A stretch of 64,000 nucleotides of DNA from Phymorhynchus buccinoides (taxonomy: Eukaryota; Mollusca; Gastropoda; Neogastropoda; Raphitomidae), in contig CM065698.1 of NCBI GenBank assembly GCA_017654935.2, forward strand, positions 44,096,661 through 44,160,660, given 5' to 3'. Made by a program: the position numbers and the translations under genes. Positions 1-13,284 of the stretch are shown piece after piece. Below the pieces are notes generated by a model. That model was not told the DNA's origin. It worked only from the letters and a program-made list of their open reading frames with translations, and made no database searches. How positions within the stretch are numbered: position 1 is the stretch's first letter; each line of letters opens with the position of its first letter.

Positions 1-1115
<1,115 letters not shown>

Positions 1116-1215
1116 AGCCTGGCGATATGTCTGTATCTGTTTATCTGTAGGCGTCTCTGTCTACGACTACGAATGTCTCACACTGTCTCCTTAGCATGCC
1201 TCTCTGTCAGTGTAT

Positions 1216-1369
1216 GTCTATATGTACGCGCGTGTGTGTGTGTGTGCGTGTGTGCGCGCGCGTGTGTGCGCGGTGTTGTGTGTGGTTTGTGTGTTGTGTA
1301 TGTATGTGTGTGTGTGTGTGTGTGGGTATGTGTGTGTGTGTGTGTGTGTCGTGTGTGTGTGTGTGTGTG

Positions 1370-1402
<33 letters not shown>

Positions 1403-1414
1403 TGTGTGTGTGTG

Positions 1415-1446
<32 letters not shown>
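1216..1446. repeat. (GT)n then (GTCT)n microsatellite
   Basis: GT-rich array with GC interruptions at its left end, ending in a tetranucleotide (TGTC)n tract at about 1408-1446. About 170 bp of non-repetitive sequence follow, without a visible gene. Confidence 0.9.
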
Positions 1447-1447
<1 letters not shown>

Positions 1448-1615
1448 CAGTCCTGTTCACTTCCGCTCCTCAATCCATTATATCTCCCTATCGTCTATCA
1501 CGATGTGAGACTGTCTATCTGATGGTAATGGCGTGTCTGTTCGTCTATCTATCTATTGTTATGTCTATAATATGTCGGTGTGTCAGTATGAGTGTGTGTA
1601 AATGTCTCTAATCTC

Positions 1616-2021
1616 CTTCTCCCTCTCTCTCTCTCCCTCTCTCTCGCAGTCGCTCGCTCATCTCATCTCGTCTTCTCTTCTCTCTCTCTCGGTCTCTCTC
1701 TGACCTCTCCGTCTCTCTCCTCTCCTCTCCTCCGGTCTCATCATCTTTTTTTTTGCCTCTCTTCTCTCTGGATTATTCTGAAGATCCTCCTCTCCCCCTC
1801 TGCCCGCTCCCCACTCTCCTCTTCTCTCCTCGCTCCCCCCCCTCCTCCCTCTCCTCTCTCCTCCTCTCTCTCTCCTCTCTCTCTCCCCCACTCTCTCTCA
1901 CTCACTCTCTTCGTCCCTCATCGCTAAGTCTCTCTCTTCTCTCATGTTTTTTTGCGGTTTTGTTTTTGCATTTTTTTTTTTTTTTTTTTTTTGTCTCTCT
2001 CTCTCTCTCGTCTCTCTCTCT

Positions 2022-2058
<37 letters not shown>

Positions 2059-2221
2059 TTATGTCTCTCTCTTACTCTTCTGTCATATATGTATTTCAAA
2101 TGCATTTCTTTAAATCTAATTGTGTTGTAAAATATTGAGGCTTTGGACTTATTGAATAAACCGACCTAAAGTCTGACGTCTGAAGTGTCTCTCTCTCTCT
2201 CTCTCTTCTCTCTCTCCTCTC

Positions 2222-2276
<55 letters not shown>

Positions 2277-5200
2277 CTCCTCATCTCCCACTTTCTGTCC
2301 AACATCTCTTCGTCTCTCTCTCTCTCTCATCCTCTTCTCTCTCTCCTCTCTCTCATCTCTCGACATCTCTCTCGCATCTCTTTCGTCATCGAATCTCGCT
2401 CTCCGCCTCTCCTCTCACCCCGTATCATTCTCCCTGTCTCGCTCCTTCTCTCTACTTCATCGCCTACTAACGTCGCTTCCCCACCCCAGCCTCACCTCCC
2501 CTCTCCTCTTCTCACCCTCTCTCCATCCCTTCTCTCCCCTCGTCATCCCTCTCCTTCCCTCTAGTCTCGGCTCTTCTCGTCTCAGTCCTCCGTCGCCTCT
2601 GCTCTCCTCTCTCTCTCATTGTCTCCATCCTCAGTCTCCTCACTCTCGTGGGGACTCTCGCGCTCTTCTCGTCTCTCCTCTCACTCATCGTCTCGTCGTC
2701 TCTCTCAGTCTCCGCTCTCTCTGTTCTCTCTCTCTCATCTCATCTCTCTATCATCTCTCTCTATCTCTCTATCTCTCGAGATCTCCTCCTCCTAATCTAC
2801 TTCTCAATCTCAATATCGCCATCCAATCTCTCTCTCCTCTCTGCTCTCCTCCCAGTCCTCCCTCTCTCCCTCCACCTCTCTCTTCCTCTCTCTCTCTCTC
2901 CTCTCCGTCTCTCTCTCTCTCTCTCCTGCCTCTCATCTGCTTCTCGATCTCTCCTCTCTTCTCATCTATCCACGTCTCAATCATCTCGTCACTCTCATCT
3001 CGTCTTCGAATCTCCTCTCTCGTGCCCTTCTCTCGACCTCTCTCTCTCTCTCTATCGTACCGTCCCTCCCTCCCTCTCTCCTCTCCTCTCTCTCTCTCGC
3101 TCCCTCTCTCTCTTTCTCTCTCTCTCCTCTCTCTTTCTCTCCTCCTCTCTCCCCTCTCTCTCCCCTACTAACTCTCCTTCGTCATCTCTCTCTCTCCCTC
3201 TCTTTCTCTAACTCTCTATCTCTCTCTCGCAATCTCACTCTCTCTTCGGCGTCCGGTCCATCTCTCTCAGCTCACCGCCTCTCTTCTCTCTCTCTCTCTC
3301 TCGTCTCTCCTCTCTCTCTCTCTGGTCTCTCATCAGTCCTCCTCTTCTGTGCCATCATATCTCTCCACCTCCCTCTTCGCATCCGCCTCATCTCTCTTCC
3401 TCTCCTCTCCTCTCTCTAATTACACCTCTCTCCATCTCCTCTCTCCTCTCATCGAACTCTCCTCTCATCTCTCCGTCTGTCTTTCTCTCTCTCTTTTTTT
3501 CTCTCTATCTATCTCTCTCTCTCTCCACTCTCTCTCCTCTCTCTCTCTCTCTTCCTCTCTCTCATTCCCTCCATCTCTATCTCTTTTCTCTCTCTCTCCT
3601 CTCTCTCTCTCCCTCTCTCTCTCTCGTCTCTCAGCTCTCTCGCTCCACCTCTCTCTCCTCTCTCTCTCTCTCTTCCACTCCTCTCTCTCTCTTCTCCTCT
3701 CTCATCTCTCTCTCCTCTCTCGCTCTCCCTCTCTTGCTCTCGCTCATCTCTCTCCCTCCGCTCCTGGTCTCGATCTCCTCCTCTCCTCCTCCTCCTCTCT
3801 CCTCACTCTCTCCCATCTCTCCTCACCTCTCTCCTCTTCTCTCTGCGACTGTCGACCTCTCTTCGGACTCTCTGTCTCTTTCTATCTCTCTCCCTCTCTG
3901 TCTCTCCTCCCCCTCTCTCTCTCTCTCTCTCTCTCAATCCCTCTCTCACTCTCTCTCTCTCACCTCCTCATCTCTCTCTCATCCCTCATGACTCTCTCCC
4001 TCCTCTCCCTCCCGGCTCTCTCTCCCTCCAAATCCTCTCTCTCCTCTCTCTCCTTTCTAATCTATCTCTCTCTTCCTCTCTCACTGTCCACCTTTCTCTC
4101 TCCTCTCTCTCGTCTTCTCTCTCCTCCTCGTCTCTTCTCTCTCCCTCCCTGGTCTCTCCTCTCTCTCTCTCGTCTCGCCCTCTATCATCCCCCTCTGCTC
4201 TCCTCCTCTCTCTCCTCTCTACCCCCTCAACTCCACTCTCTTCTCTCCCGCTCCCTTCCTCTCTACTCTTCTCTCCGCCCGCTCTCTCCCCATCCCTCCT
4301 CTCTCTCTCTCTCCACCTCTCTCCTCTATCTCTCTCCCCCTCCCATGTTCCCTCATCATCGTCCGCCCTCGCTCTCTCATCTCACATTCTCTCTCTCTCT
4401 CTCTCATCTCTCTCCTCTCTCTCTCTCTGTCCAAAGTCTCTCTCATTCCCACTCTCGGTCTCTCTATCTCGCCTCTCTTTCCCTCTCTCTCCTTCATCTA
4501 CGCTCTCTCGGGCCTCTCTCTCTCACCTCTCCTCTCTCTCTCCCTATCCTCTCTTTTACTGTCCTCTCCTCTCTCATCATCGATCATCGTCTCCTTTCTG
4601 CCCCTATCTGTTCCTCTCCTCTCTCCTCTCCTGCTGCTCACTCGTCTTTCTCGTCTGAATTGTGTCCCGCCCGCTCTCACCTCTCTGTCCTTGTCCCCAT
4701 CACTCCTCCTATGAACAAATCTCATCTCCAACGTGCGTCCTCCTCTCTCCTCCTCCACTCTCCTCCATGTCTTCTCCACCCCCTCGTCAGTCTCTCCATC
4801 TCCTCTTGTCCTTCACGTTCTCCTCTCTCTCGGAAAACCCTCTCTCCTCCTCATCTCTCGCATCTCTCGTCTCCGTCTCTTCCTCCCTCGTCTCGTCTCT
4901 CAATTCTCTCTCCTCATCCCCCCTCACTCTCTCTCTCTCTATCTTCTCCCTCTCGCTTCTACTCGTCCACCTCGGCCTCTCTCTCCTCTCCTCTCACATC
5001 CACTCTCTCGTGTCTGCCTCTCTACCTCTTTCCTCTCCTCATCTCCGCTCTCTCTCCGCTCCTCTCTCCTCTCTCTCTCTCTCATTCTCTCTCCTCTCTC
5101 TTTGTCTATCTCGCGCTCTCTCTCTCTCTCTCTTCATCCCTCCCTCTCCTCATTTCAACTCCCTCCCTCAGAGGATTCTCTTCATCCGCGTCGTCGTCTC

Positions 5201-5452
5201 GTCTCTCTCTCTTCTCACTCTCCTCCTCTCTTTCCTCTTCTCTCTCTCCTTCCTCTTCCTCTCTCCCCCTCTCTCTCCTCTCTCGTTTCGGGTCGTATCT
5301 CTCTCGTCCTCGTCACTCCCATCAGTCACCCTCTCTCTCTCTCATCTCGCTCCCTCTCTCCTATTCTCTCTCTCACCGACTTCTCTCTCTCTCTCCCTCT
5401 CTCCCCCTCCTCCTTCTCTCCTCTCCATCTCTTTCTCTCTCTCTCTCTCTGG
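1616..5452. repeat. 3.8-kb CT-rich polypyrimidine block
   Basis: Degenerate (CT)n with frequent C, G, A or T interruptions and one non-repetitive AT-rich island at about 2085-2187. Frames of up to about 700 codons are open only because CT repeats encode Ser/Leu and lack stops; there are no introns, domains or credible starts. The homopurine-homopyrimidine character makes it a candidate H-DNA region. Confidence 0.93.
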
Positions 5453-5690
5453 TTTAAATGGGTTTTTTCCCAAATCAACATGAACAACAACTATGACATA
5501 ACTGAAGCAACAACAAGCAGAGCGTATGGCGTGCTCAGTTCAAAACGAATTACACAGTATAAACATTGGCGGAATTTCACCACGAAATACAAGCAATACA
5601 TTTTTGAAAAGAAAGTCATAACAAACCAAACGAACAATGGACATAGCACTAGACAAAAGGAATAGAATCGACCAAAAAAAATGATTACGA
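5453..5690. other. Unique AT-rich spacer between CT and GA blocks
   Basis: About 240 bp of ordinary complex sequence separates the upstream CT-rich block from the downstream GA-rich block. I see no gene or known repeat in it. It would be the loop if the two flanking blocks paired as an inverted repeat. Confidence 0.7.
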
Positions 5691-7385
5691 GAGAGAGAGG
5701 GGGAGAGAGAGAGAGAGAGAAAGAAGAGAGATAGAGAGAGAGAGGGAGGAGAGAGGAGAGAGAGAGAGAGAGAGGGAGAGAGAGACGAGAGGGAGAGAGA
5801 GAGGGAGCCGAGAGAGAGAGAGAGTGAGTGGAGGGGTGGGGGGAGAGGAGAGGAGAGGAGAGGGGAGAGAGAGAGCGAGGGAGGGACGGAGAGATCGGAC
5901 GGACGTTAGAGGGGAGGAGGGCCTCAGAGAAGGTCGAGAAGAGAGGAGAGAGCGAGGAGCGGACACTCATCTCGTATTCCTCGAGGAAGGGATCTCGAGA
6001 GAGGAGGAGAGGCGAGAGAGGAGAGAGGAGAGGGGGGGGAGGAGGGGCTGGAGATGAGCGATCGAGAGAGGAACACTCTCGAGGGAGAGAGAAGAAGTGA
6101 GGGGGAGAGATCTTCGCTCTCCTGAGAGAGACGAGTCTCACCAGAGGGAAACGCTCTACTCTCTCTCTCGTGAGATCTCTCGCAATCCGAGGTGAAGTCA
6201 CGGTCCTCTCCTCCGCTCAGAGAGGATCTCAGAGATTCTCTCTCTCAGAGAGCTCGGAAGCTTCTTCGAGAGGAGATGCGACCGACGAGAACTCTCTCGC
6301 TCGGAGAGGGGGAGGAGCAGACTAGATCGAGAGATCTGAGATCGACTCTCGATTCGAAAGACGTCCTCATGTCGACTTCAGGAGAGCGAGAGAGAGAGAG
6401 AGAAGAGATCGAGGAGAGAGGGAGTAAGAGTCCGAAAGGAGTCAGAGACTCTCTCCTTCCTCGCAGAAGAGAGAGAGAGTACGTTGATTAGGAGACTTCA
6501 CAGAGGGAGAGAGGAGAGACCACAGACGACCAGAGAGAGAAAAGGTAGTATGCCGGGAGATTCCTCCTCCGTGATCGAAAGAGAGGAGAAGATAGGAGAC
6601 GATTGGAGATGAGAGGCGATTTTCGAGAGAAAGAGAGGAGAGGAGGATGAGAGATGATGGAGAGGAGAAGTAGGAAGGAGCCCATGGGAGAGATAGAGAG
6701 AGATGATGAGGAGAGGTAGGAGAGAAGAGAGGGATACGATGACGATAGAGACAGGAGAAGGAATTGAGGGAGCGAGAGAGACACAGAGAGTCACCAGAGG
6801 AGGGGGGTGGACGAGACACAGAGAAGTAGGAGAAGAGTGGAGAAGAGACGAAGGAGAGGAGGAGGCGGGGAGATATGAGTGAGATCACAGAGAGAGGGAG
6901 GGGAGATATGAGAGACCCAGACAGGAAGACGTCGACGCCGGAGAGATGAGTCGAGAGAGGAGAAGAAGAGAAAGGAGGAGGAAAACAGAACGACGAGCAT
7001 GGGAGAGAAAGAGAGAGAGACAGAGAAGGACAGAGACAGAGAGGGACAGTATGAGAGACACAGAGAGATGTGACCAGAGTGGGACAGAGCGAGAGCCAGA
7101 TCACACACACAGAGATACAAGTTTGGGTGAGAGAAGAGGACGAAAGCGGAAGCCGAAGAGGAAGGAGAGAGACTGAGGAGATAGAGAGGAGAGCCGGAGA
7201 GAAGAGAGATTGAGAAGAGAGGAGAGAGGGACACGCGAGGACAGGAGAGGTGGGAGATGGAGAGAGGGAGAGAGAGACAGATCAGAGAGAGTAGAGAGAT
7301 GAGAGAGGATCCAGAGAAGAAAGCAGGGACGGAGACGATAAACGCAGCAGAAAGAGAGACTGAGAGAGAATGGGAGAGACAGGAA
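5691..7385. repeat. 1.7-kb GA-rich polypurine block
   Basis: Degenerate (GA)n, complementary in composition to the CT-rich block at 1616-5452. Open frames on either strand are Arg/Glu or Ser/Leu repeats and are rejected as genes. A short AT-rich repeat built on ACTATACTA-like words follows at about 7385-7490. Confidence 0.92.
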
Positions 7386-8425
7386 GACACTATACTAGAC
7401 CTTAATACTATGCTTATAGGGAAGACTATACTATGCTTATAACTATTAGGAACTACTATATTATACTATACTATAGACACTTACTATATACATAACACTG
7501 CGTGAATAACCTTTCCCTTTTTATTTACGTGCTTAGAACGATAAAGTGTTTGAGGTAACCAAGAACACTTACTCCGTTTACTTTCTGATTCAACTTTTTA
7601 AAGAAATCAAGCAAAAGTGCGCGCGTGGGATATTGGCCAGGAAAATGTGAAAACGCGCGCGCGTTTTTAAGAAATCCGCGCGCATTTTTACTTTTGCGGG
7701 CCAAATTCCGGCCGCATTTTTAAACGGGCTTGAGGTATTTGGCTTTCCATACACACACACTCGCACACACGCACACACGCACACACATGCACACACACAA
7801 CGAGCGCGCAAACGCACACACACACACACACACACACGCACGCACACACGCACGCGCAAAATTCCTATATAAGTTTATGTTAGCCCTTTCGGTAATTAAA
7901 ATATGTTCAGAGAAGAACAAAACACAATCCTGTAGCCTACAGGAAAAAATAGAAACTTAATATGTATTTGAAAGAGAGTCCGGATGGCACCAAAAAGCCT
8001 GAATATGCAAAGAGCTCGCACTCCGCAGCTGACTGAAGTCAGGTTTTTTTTTTTTACTCCCACCCTTTCACCTACACTACAGCTGGGGATCATTGTGAAC
8101 TCACTCACTGCCTACAACAACACTAACACTTCCCACCTTACCACCGTTTCTTCTTCCAGGTGGGAAGTGAGAAACTTGGCTTCATTCTTTGCGAGGTCTG
8201 TAGGCTGCGAGGTCATCACTCTTTGATGGCCCCCAGCAGCTCTTTACCACTGACTTATCAAGGCCCCGACATAAATTAAGAAACTGACAGAGGCCTTGTT
8301 AGAGGCTGCTTGACCGTTTTGTTCACTGTCTGACTCCATCGTGTTTTGGTGATTGATGGGCAAAAAGAACCTCACTAACCCCTTCACCCGTTCCTTCTTT
8401 TCCTCGTCTACCACCATTCGCCACC
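7386..8425. other. Non-coding stretch with AT-rich words and a CA array
   Basis: Holds the AT-rich ACTATACTA-type repeat (7385-7490), a GCGCGC-rich stretch around 7615-7700 and a (CA)n array at 7751-7858. The rest is unremarkable, with no exon-like segment on either strand. Confidence 0.6.
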
Positions 8426-8426
8426 T

Positions 8427-9044
8427 ATCATTAAAGACCCCGCACGTCACGTGTCAAAATCACGGTTTTTCACGTGTTTTTCCTCTTATAGCTAGTAAAG
8501 AAACTTAAAGACACACTGACGCACCACGATTTAAGTCCCTTGTTTGTTTCTGGGTAGCTGTGACCCACATACACATGCCCCCAATTTCAAATTGAGGGCT
8601 GCTCTTTAAAATGATGTTTCGCTTTGAATTTGGGGGCATTTGTTATGGGAGTCAAACCTGGTCAAAACAAGATTTCTTACCAGCTATAAAGAGGGAAAAC
8701 ACGTGAAAACCGTGATTTTGACACATGATCTGGTGGATCTTTAAGAAATCTTCCTAGCATAAGAGGGAATGTGACACGTGACGTGCGGGGTCGCTAAAGA
8801 TCCCGCACGTCACTCTTATACTAGGAAGATTTCTTACTAGCTATATCAAGAGGGAAAACCACGTGAAAAAACCGTGATTTTTGACACGGTGACGTGTCGG
8901 GGTCTTTAACAGTCTTTTAAAGACCCCCCACGTCACGTGTCACATTCCCTCTTATGTTAGGAAGATTCCTTAAGATTTCTTACCAGCTATAAGAGGGAAA
9001 ACACGTGACAACCATGATTTTGACACGTGACGTGGTGGGTCTTT
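8427..9044. repeat. Cluster of alternating palindromic half-elements
   Basis: A 70-bp module with the words CCAGCTATAAGAGGGAAA, ACACGTGAAAACCGTGATTT and GACACGTGACGTGCGGGGTC occurs about six times, in alternating orientation, at 8431-8505, 8675-8735, 8737-8812, 8815-8910, 8920-8965 and 8970-9042. Units end near AAAGACCCCGCACGTCAC. Another copy lies at 11385-11497. This looks like a terminal-inverted-repeat MITE family nested into itself; the superfamily cannot be assigned. Confidence 0.75.
8565..8658. mobile_element. Short inverted-repeat element nested in the palindrome cluster
   Basis: The arms CACATGCCCCCAATTTCAAA and TTTGAATTTGGGGGCATTTG are near-perfect reverse complements about 30 bp apart. 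It sits between two half-elements of the surrounding cluster, which suggests nesting. Confidence 0.55.
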
Positions 9045-9490
9045 AAACTTCATATCTGTTTCTATATTCCCTGCTCTTTCTATCTGCTATAATTATCTAT
9101 TCTACCTCCATCTTTCAAGTATCCTCTAAGCCACATTCGTTGTGGTTTCTCCTGTACTCTGTCGTGCATTGTACAAAAAAACCCCAACAAAACAAAACCT
9201 CCACCACCAACAACAACAACAAAAAACACAACCAAGAAACAAACAAACAACAACACACTTATGGCGGGCGGATTTAAACGACGATTTTGTTGTTTATTTT
9301 ACTCTCTTGTTTTTCCAACACCAATGCTTGATTTGTGGGGGGTGCACATGCTCGAATCGTTCATGGACAAAGTCGTAAAATTGCAGCAAAATTCAATGAA
9401 AGGTTTTGGAAAATATGAAGCAAAAAGTAAAACTATGGGCGCACACACACGCACGGGGTACCGGAAGGGTTAAAATGTTCATACCGCTGT
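9045..9490. other. No gene seen
   Basis: Contains an A/C-rich simple stretch around 9173-9260 (AACAAAC- and CAACAA-like words). No exon, TIR or tail was recognised. Confidence 0.5.
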
Positions 9491-9491
9491 T

Positions 9492-9868
9492 AGGTTAGGT
9501 GCATTATTGTCACAGAGGCGTCTCTGTGAAATTCGGATTGTTCCCACCTGGAGAGCGCGTCGCAGCCAGAGGCGCGCCACCCAATTAAAAAAAACCATTT
9601 TGCTTGCGATTTTGTGTGTGACTGATGAGAAAGGAAGGGAGGGGGTAAATTTTTACCAAATGACAACTTTTTCGTTGCACGGGGATTAAACGTATGCTAA
9701 GTGATGAGCAAATGGACCTCGGGTTATCTTCTCATCCGAAAGAATCCACGTTCAGACAGTAAGGCCTAGTGCAAAACGAGAGGAAAAAAACCCTGTACCC
9801 AGGTTCTAACTCGGGTTTACTTGACACGAAGCGAATGTGTTACCACTGTGCCACTCTACACTAGAGCC
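9492..9868 (-). mobile_element. tRNA-derived SINE, copy 1
   Basis: Reads on the minus strand. The head near 9868 has a tRNA-like A box (TGGCACAGTGGTAAC) and, about 45 bp on, a B-box-like GAGTTAGAACC, followed by a conserved body. The tail, at low coordinates, contains GACGCTCTCC-like words and ends near CCTAAC. Four more copies of varying completeness lie at 31505, 36567, 53385 and 60123. The B box here has one substitution relative to the 60-kb copy. Confidence 0.8.
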
Positions 9869-9869
9869 T

Positions 9870-10480
9870 ACACCCCCCAACCCACCCAAACGGCTATCCC
9901 AGAGAACGAGAATTAAACTTCTCCGCGCTCTCCTCGTGTCCGTTCCTGGAGAAGCCATCTGCCAATCCCCCATAGAGGCACACATCTTTCTTAACCGTTT
10001 CTTTGAAAAGAGCTTGATGAAGACTTCAAATCTACGCTAGCCGTTCCTGGGATTAGTTGGATCGCAAGAGGAGATTCGAGCATCTTTCTTTTTGTTTGTC
10101 TTCTTCAAGACATCCCGCTTTCAAACCATCTTGGTATCAAACGCGCTCCCCGCCCCATCCCACCCCCCTACACGACACACGGCGTCGCTCCTTAGTGGGG
10201 AGGGGGGGGGGGGGGGGGCATTATAAAAGTGTGGCTGTGGGAGGAGGAACAGTAAAGACATGGTTAAAGAGAGTTTGATGAGGCTGTTGTTTGGAGAATT
10301 TAGTAGTCAGACGATGCCGTCTATCTCCGCGCGACACACGTGAAACCCGTCAAACAAAGTGCTCCAGTGGGATCTGTATGTAGCAAGCCTCTGCAGCTAC
10401 TCTCCCTTTATAAATGTTGCTTCCATCGTCTAGTTCACTTGCTTGGAAATCGTCTTCAGAAGTCACCCCCCCCCCACCCC
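9870..10480. other. No gene seen
   Basis: Non-repetitive sequence with a poly-G run around 10197-10219 and a poly-C run near 10470. No splice-bounded coding segment is visible. Confidence 0.5.
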
Positions 10481-10487
10481 ACCCCGG

Positions 10488-10732
10488 GGGATACCGTGGG
10501 GTCTTTTATATAAATAGTTTCCCCCAACTTTCTGGAAGTTCTGTGCTTGTAACTTCCTCTAATCTGTCATTCTCTTTGACTCTGCCTTTCCCTTTGCTTA
10601 CTGTCATCTACTATCTTTCTGCCTTACCGGTTCCATTCTCCTGCCTTTTTTTTCTCACGAAACACTTTCAAAAAAAGGTTTCCTCCAGGCCGAAGTCGGA
10701 CTTGCTGGGCCTAACTATTTGTTAGTTAGGCG
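10488..10732 (+). mobile_element. Dispersed repeat 'GGGGATACCG', copy 1
   Basis: Begins near GGGGGATACCGTGGGGTCTT, runs through TTTCTGGAAGTTCTGTGCTT and a pyrimidine-rich body (TGTCATCTACTATCTTTCTG), and ends near TGCTGGGCCTAA. Other copies are at 29892, 52855 (inverted) and 61050. There is no coding capacity, so it is a short non-autonomous repeat of unknown class. Confidence 0.7.
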
Positions 10733-10854
10733 CGCGTAACGGCAGCATGACGCATCTCCGCTCATAATTGACAGGAAACTGTCTGAGCGATCGAAGAAAA
10801 GAAGAAGTCTTCAAGGGAGAACTAAAGCGTGAAAGCACTGGATCAACCAGCCGC

Positions 10855-11395
10855 GTTATATCAGCATTTTTCGGGTCCAGTGACCTTTGCAGGAACTTAC
10901 AGACGAACACCCCCGAAAACTAACGTCCGATCCAACAGTCTACACCCGCAGTACCCCTGCGCCAGCGAGGATATCGCGCGGCAGCATTTTCGGCTCAGTG
11001 ACCTTGACATTTGACCTATGACTTTCATGTTCACAACTTGGTCTAGATATCTTATAATAACTATCCGCGTGCAAAATTAGAGCGTCATAGGTCCCTCCGT
11101 GCAAACGTTATCGGCATGGTGCCTCCGGCCGCATTTTCGGCTCCAGTGACATTGACCTTTGGACCTATGACTTTCATGTTCACTTAACATGGTCTAGATA
11201 TCTTATATCACTATCCCGTGCAAAATTAGAGCGTTCCTAGGTCCCTCCGTTCCAAACGTTATCGTGCCAGGTGCTCGGCAAAGCATTTTTCGCTTCCTGT
11301 GACCTCGAACCTTGACTATGAACGCTTCATTTTCGAACATAGGCTAGATTATACTTAGCACTATCCGCTACTGAGCCACTGTCACATCATTCCCT
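10855..11395. repeat. Tandem array of about 150-bp units with DR1-like words
   Basis: Three to four diverged copies of a unit reading roughly: CAGCATTTTCGGCTCCAGTG, then TGACCTTTGACCTATGAC, TTCATGTTCAC, TCTAGATATCTTA, CCGTGCAAAATTAGAGCG and GGTCCCTCCGTTCAAACGTT. Each unit carries versions of the nuclear-receptor half-site TGACCT. The same unit is present at 43535-43770, just upstream of MRPS22. Here the copies have many small indels. Confidence 0.75.
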
Positions 11396-11497
11396 CTATG
11401 CTAGTAAGAATTTCGTAAGATTTTAGATACCAGCTATACAGGGAAAAACACGTGAAAAAACCGTGATTTTATACTGACGGTGGGCTTTAAAGCCCCT
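11385..11497 (+). repeat. Half-element copy of the 8.4-9.0 kb palindrome family
   Basis: Contains CTATGCTAGTAAGA, CAGCTATACAGGGAAAAACA and ACGTGAAAAAACCGTGATTT, matching the modules at 8431-9042. Confidence 0.6.
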
Positions 11498-12606
11498 CCG
11501 TTTCAAGCTTCGTGGCTGACAATCATACATTTAAATCATACATTAAAAAAAGCCTTGTTAGCTTAATTCTTTAACCCTCAATAAAGATCATTTTTGAACT
11601 TGACTTGACAATAAAAATCGAATAATCATAGATTAACATTTATAGAGCTCCTTTTTCTCTCATGAGCTCCGGCGCTTCCATTATTTAAATAAATGCATAG
11701 ATCATAAGCTACTACAAAAATATTAACTATCAAACAAAACATGCACATAGCCACAACACGCACGCACCGCACACACGCACCCAGCCACAGCACACATCGC
11801 ACACACAAACACACAACACCCAAAAACCACGCGCAGCACGCGCCCGCCCAACAAACCCACACACAATGTGCGGAACATAGTTTTAAGACAGGAAACAGTA
11901 CAAGGAAGAATCAGGATAGGTATTGGCCAGAAGAGGTAGTTTTAAGAGCGGTTTTGAAAGATTGGAAAAGATTTAGGCAGAACTAGTGTCATGCTGGTAG
12001 GGTGTTCCAGACAGAAGGGGCGCTGAAGAAAATGAACTATTAGTCTTAGTGTTTGTACGAGGATTAGAAGGATAAAGTTTTGAGAAGAGGAACGATAGGA
12101 CCTGGAGGGTGAGTACATAAGCTACAGAATGTGGTTAACCACCTACAGACAGCAGGTAACGCAGTACCAGCTTAACGCTCCGTCTTGCCTCTCTCTGATC
12201 TCTCCTCCTTTCGTTCGCGGAATGGCTGCTACAAACAAGCGGAGCACAGAAGAAGTGGGTAATAAGAATGAAACGGACCTCTTGCCTCTTGGTGGGTGTA
12301 ATCTTTTGTTGGTGGGCGGGTTTGTGGGGGTGTTTGTTGTCCAGTTGGTCGGGAAAAGGGGCGTTTGAAATGGAAAGAAAGCAGGCTTAAGACGAAGAAA
12401 GGGGGCGTAGGGGGGATACCGTTTGGAAAGGCATTTAATTTGTTTTTGTTCCACTGGCTACTGACTACTTTTGACTCTACGCTACTACTCTCTTAACTGT
12501 GTCACTTTAGTACTGGTTGTGGTTTAGGTGTTGGGGGTGCATTTATTTGGGGGGGTGGGAGTTGGGGAGGAGGGGTCGCCTTCTTCATTCCTGCCCCTTC
12601 CTCGCT
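11498..12606. other. No gene seen; LINE-like tail and CA-rich patch
   Basis: At about 11580-11610 a CAATAAAGATCATTTTTGAA word followed by CTTGACTTGACA resembles the 3' end of an RTE-like LINE with a CTTGA tail. A degenerate CA-rich patch lies at 11755-11865. The remainder shows no supported exon. It runs into the scaffold gap. Confidence 0.45.
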
Positions 12607-13106
12607 NNNNNNNNNNNNNNNNNNNNNNNNNNNNNNNNNNNNNNNNNNNNNNNNNNNNNNNNNNNNNNNNNNNNNNNNNNNNNNNNNNNNNNNNNNNNNN
12701 NNNNNNNNNNNNNNNNNNNNNNNNNNNNNNNNNNNNNNNNNNNNNNNNNNNNNNNNNNNNNNNNNNNNNNNNNNNNNNNNNNNNNNNNNNNNNNNNNNNN
12801 NNNNNNNNNNNNNNNNNNNNNNNNNNNNNNNNNNNNNNNNNNNNNNNNNNNNNNNNNNNNNNNNNNNNNNNNNNNNNNNNNNNNNNNNNNNNNNNNNNNN
12901 NNNNNNNNNNNNNNNNNNNNNNNNNNNNNNNNNNNNNNNNNNNNNNNNNNNNNNNNNNNNNNNNNNNNNNNNNNNNNNNNNNNNNNNNNNNNNNNNNNNN
13001 NNNNNNNNNNNNNNNNNNNNNNNNNNNNNNNNNNNNNNNNNNNNNNNNNNNNNNNNNNNNNNNNNNNNNNNNNNNNNNNNNNNNNNNNNNNNNNNNNNNN
13101 NNNNNN
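12607..13106. other. Scaffold gap (500 N)
   Basis: Exactly 500 undetermined bases. The round number indicates a placeholder, so the physical distance is unknown. Confidence 1.
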
Positions 13107-13284
13107 TGTCGCCATTTTTTTCCCTCCCCCTATTATCGAAGGAGACATAAAGCTTTGCTTATTCTACTACCCCCATTGTTCATCAGACCTGAACATGTGA
13201 GGTAATAAGCACAACTAAATGTTCAGCGCTTCGCGTTACTTTTCTTATCTCTCTCCCCTCTCCCGCTCCATCATCCACCCGCTT

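Noticed and set aside
2185..5483. Very long open frames (up to about 700 codons) in the CT-rich block
   Set aside because: They are Ser/Leu translations of CT repeats, open in several frames at once, without domains or splice context.
12517..13205. Open frames spanning the first N gap (and a similar one at 35992-36576)
   Set aside because: Most of their length is undetermined bases, so they are not evidence of coding.
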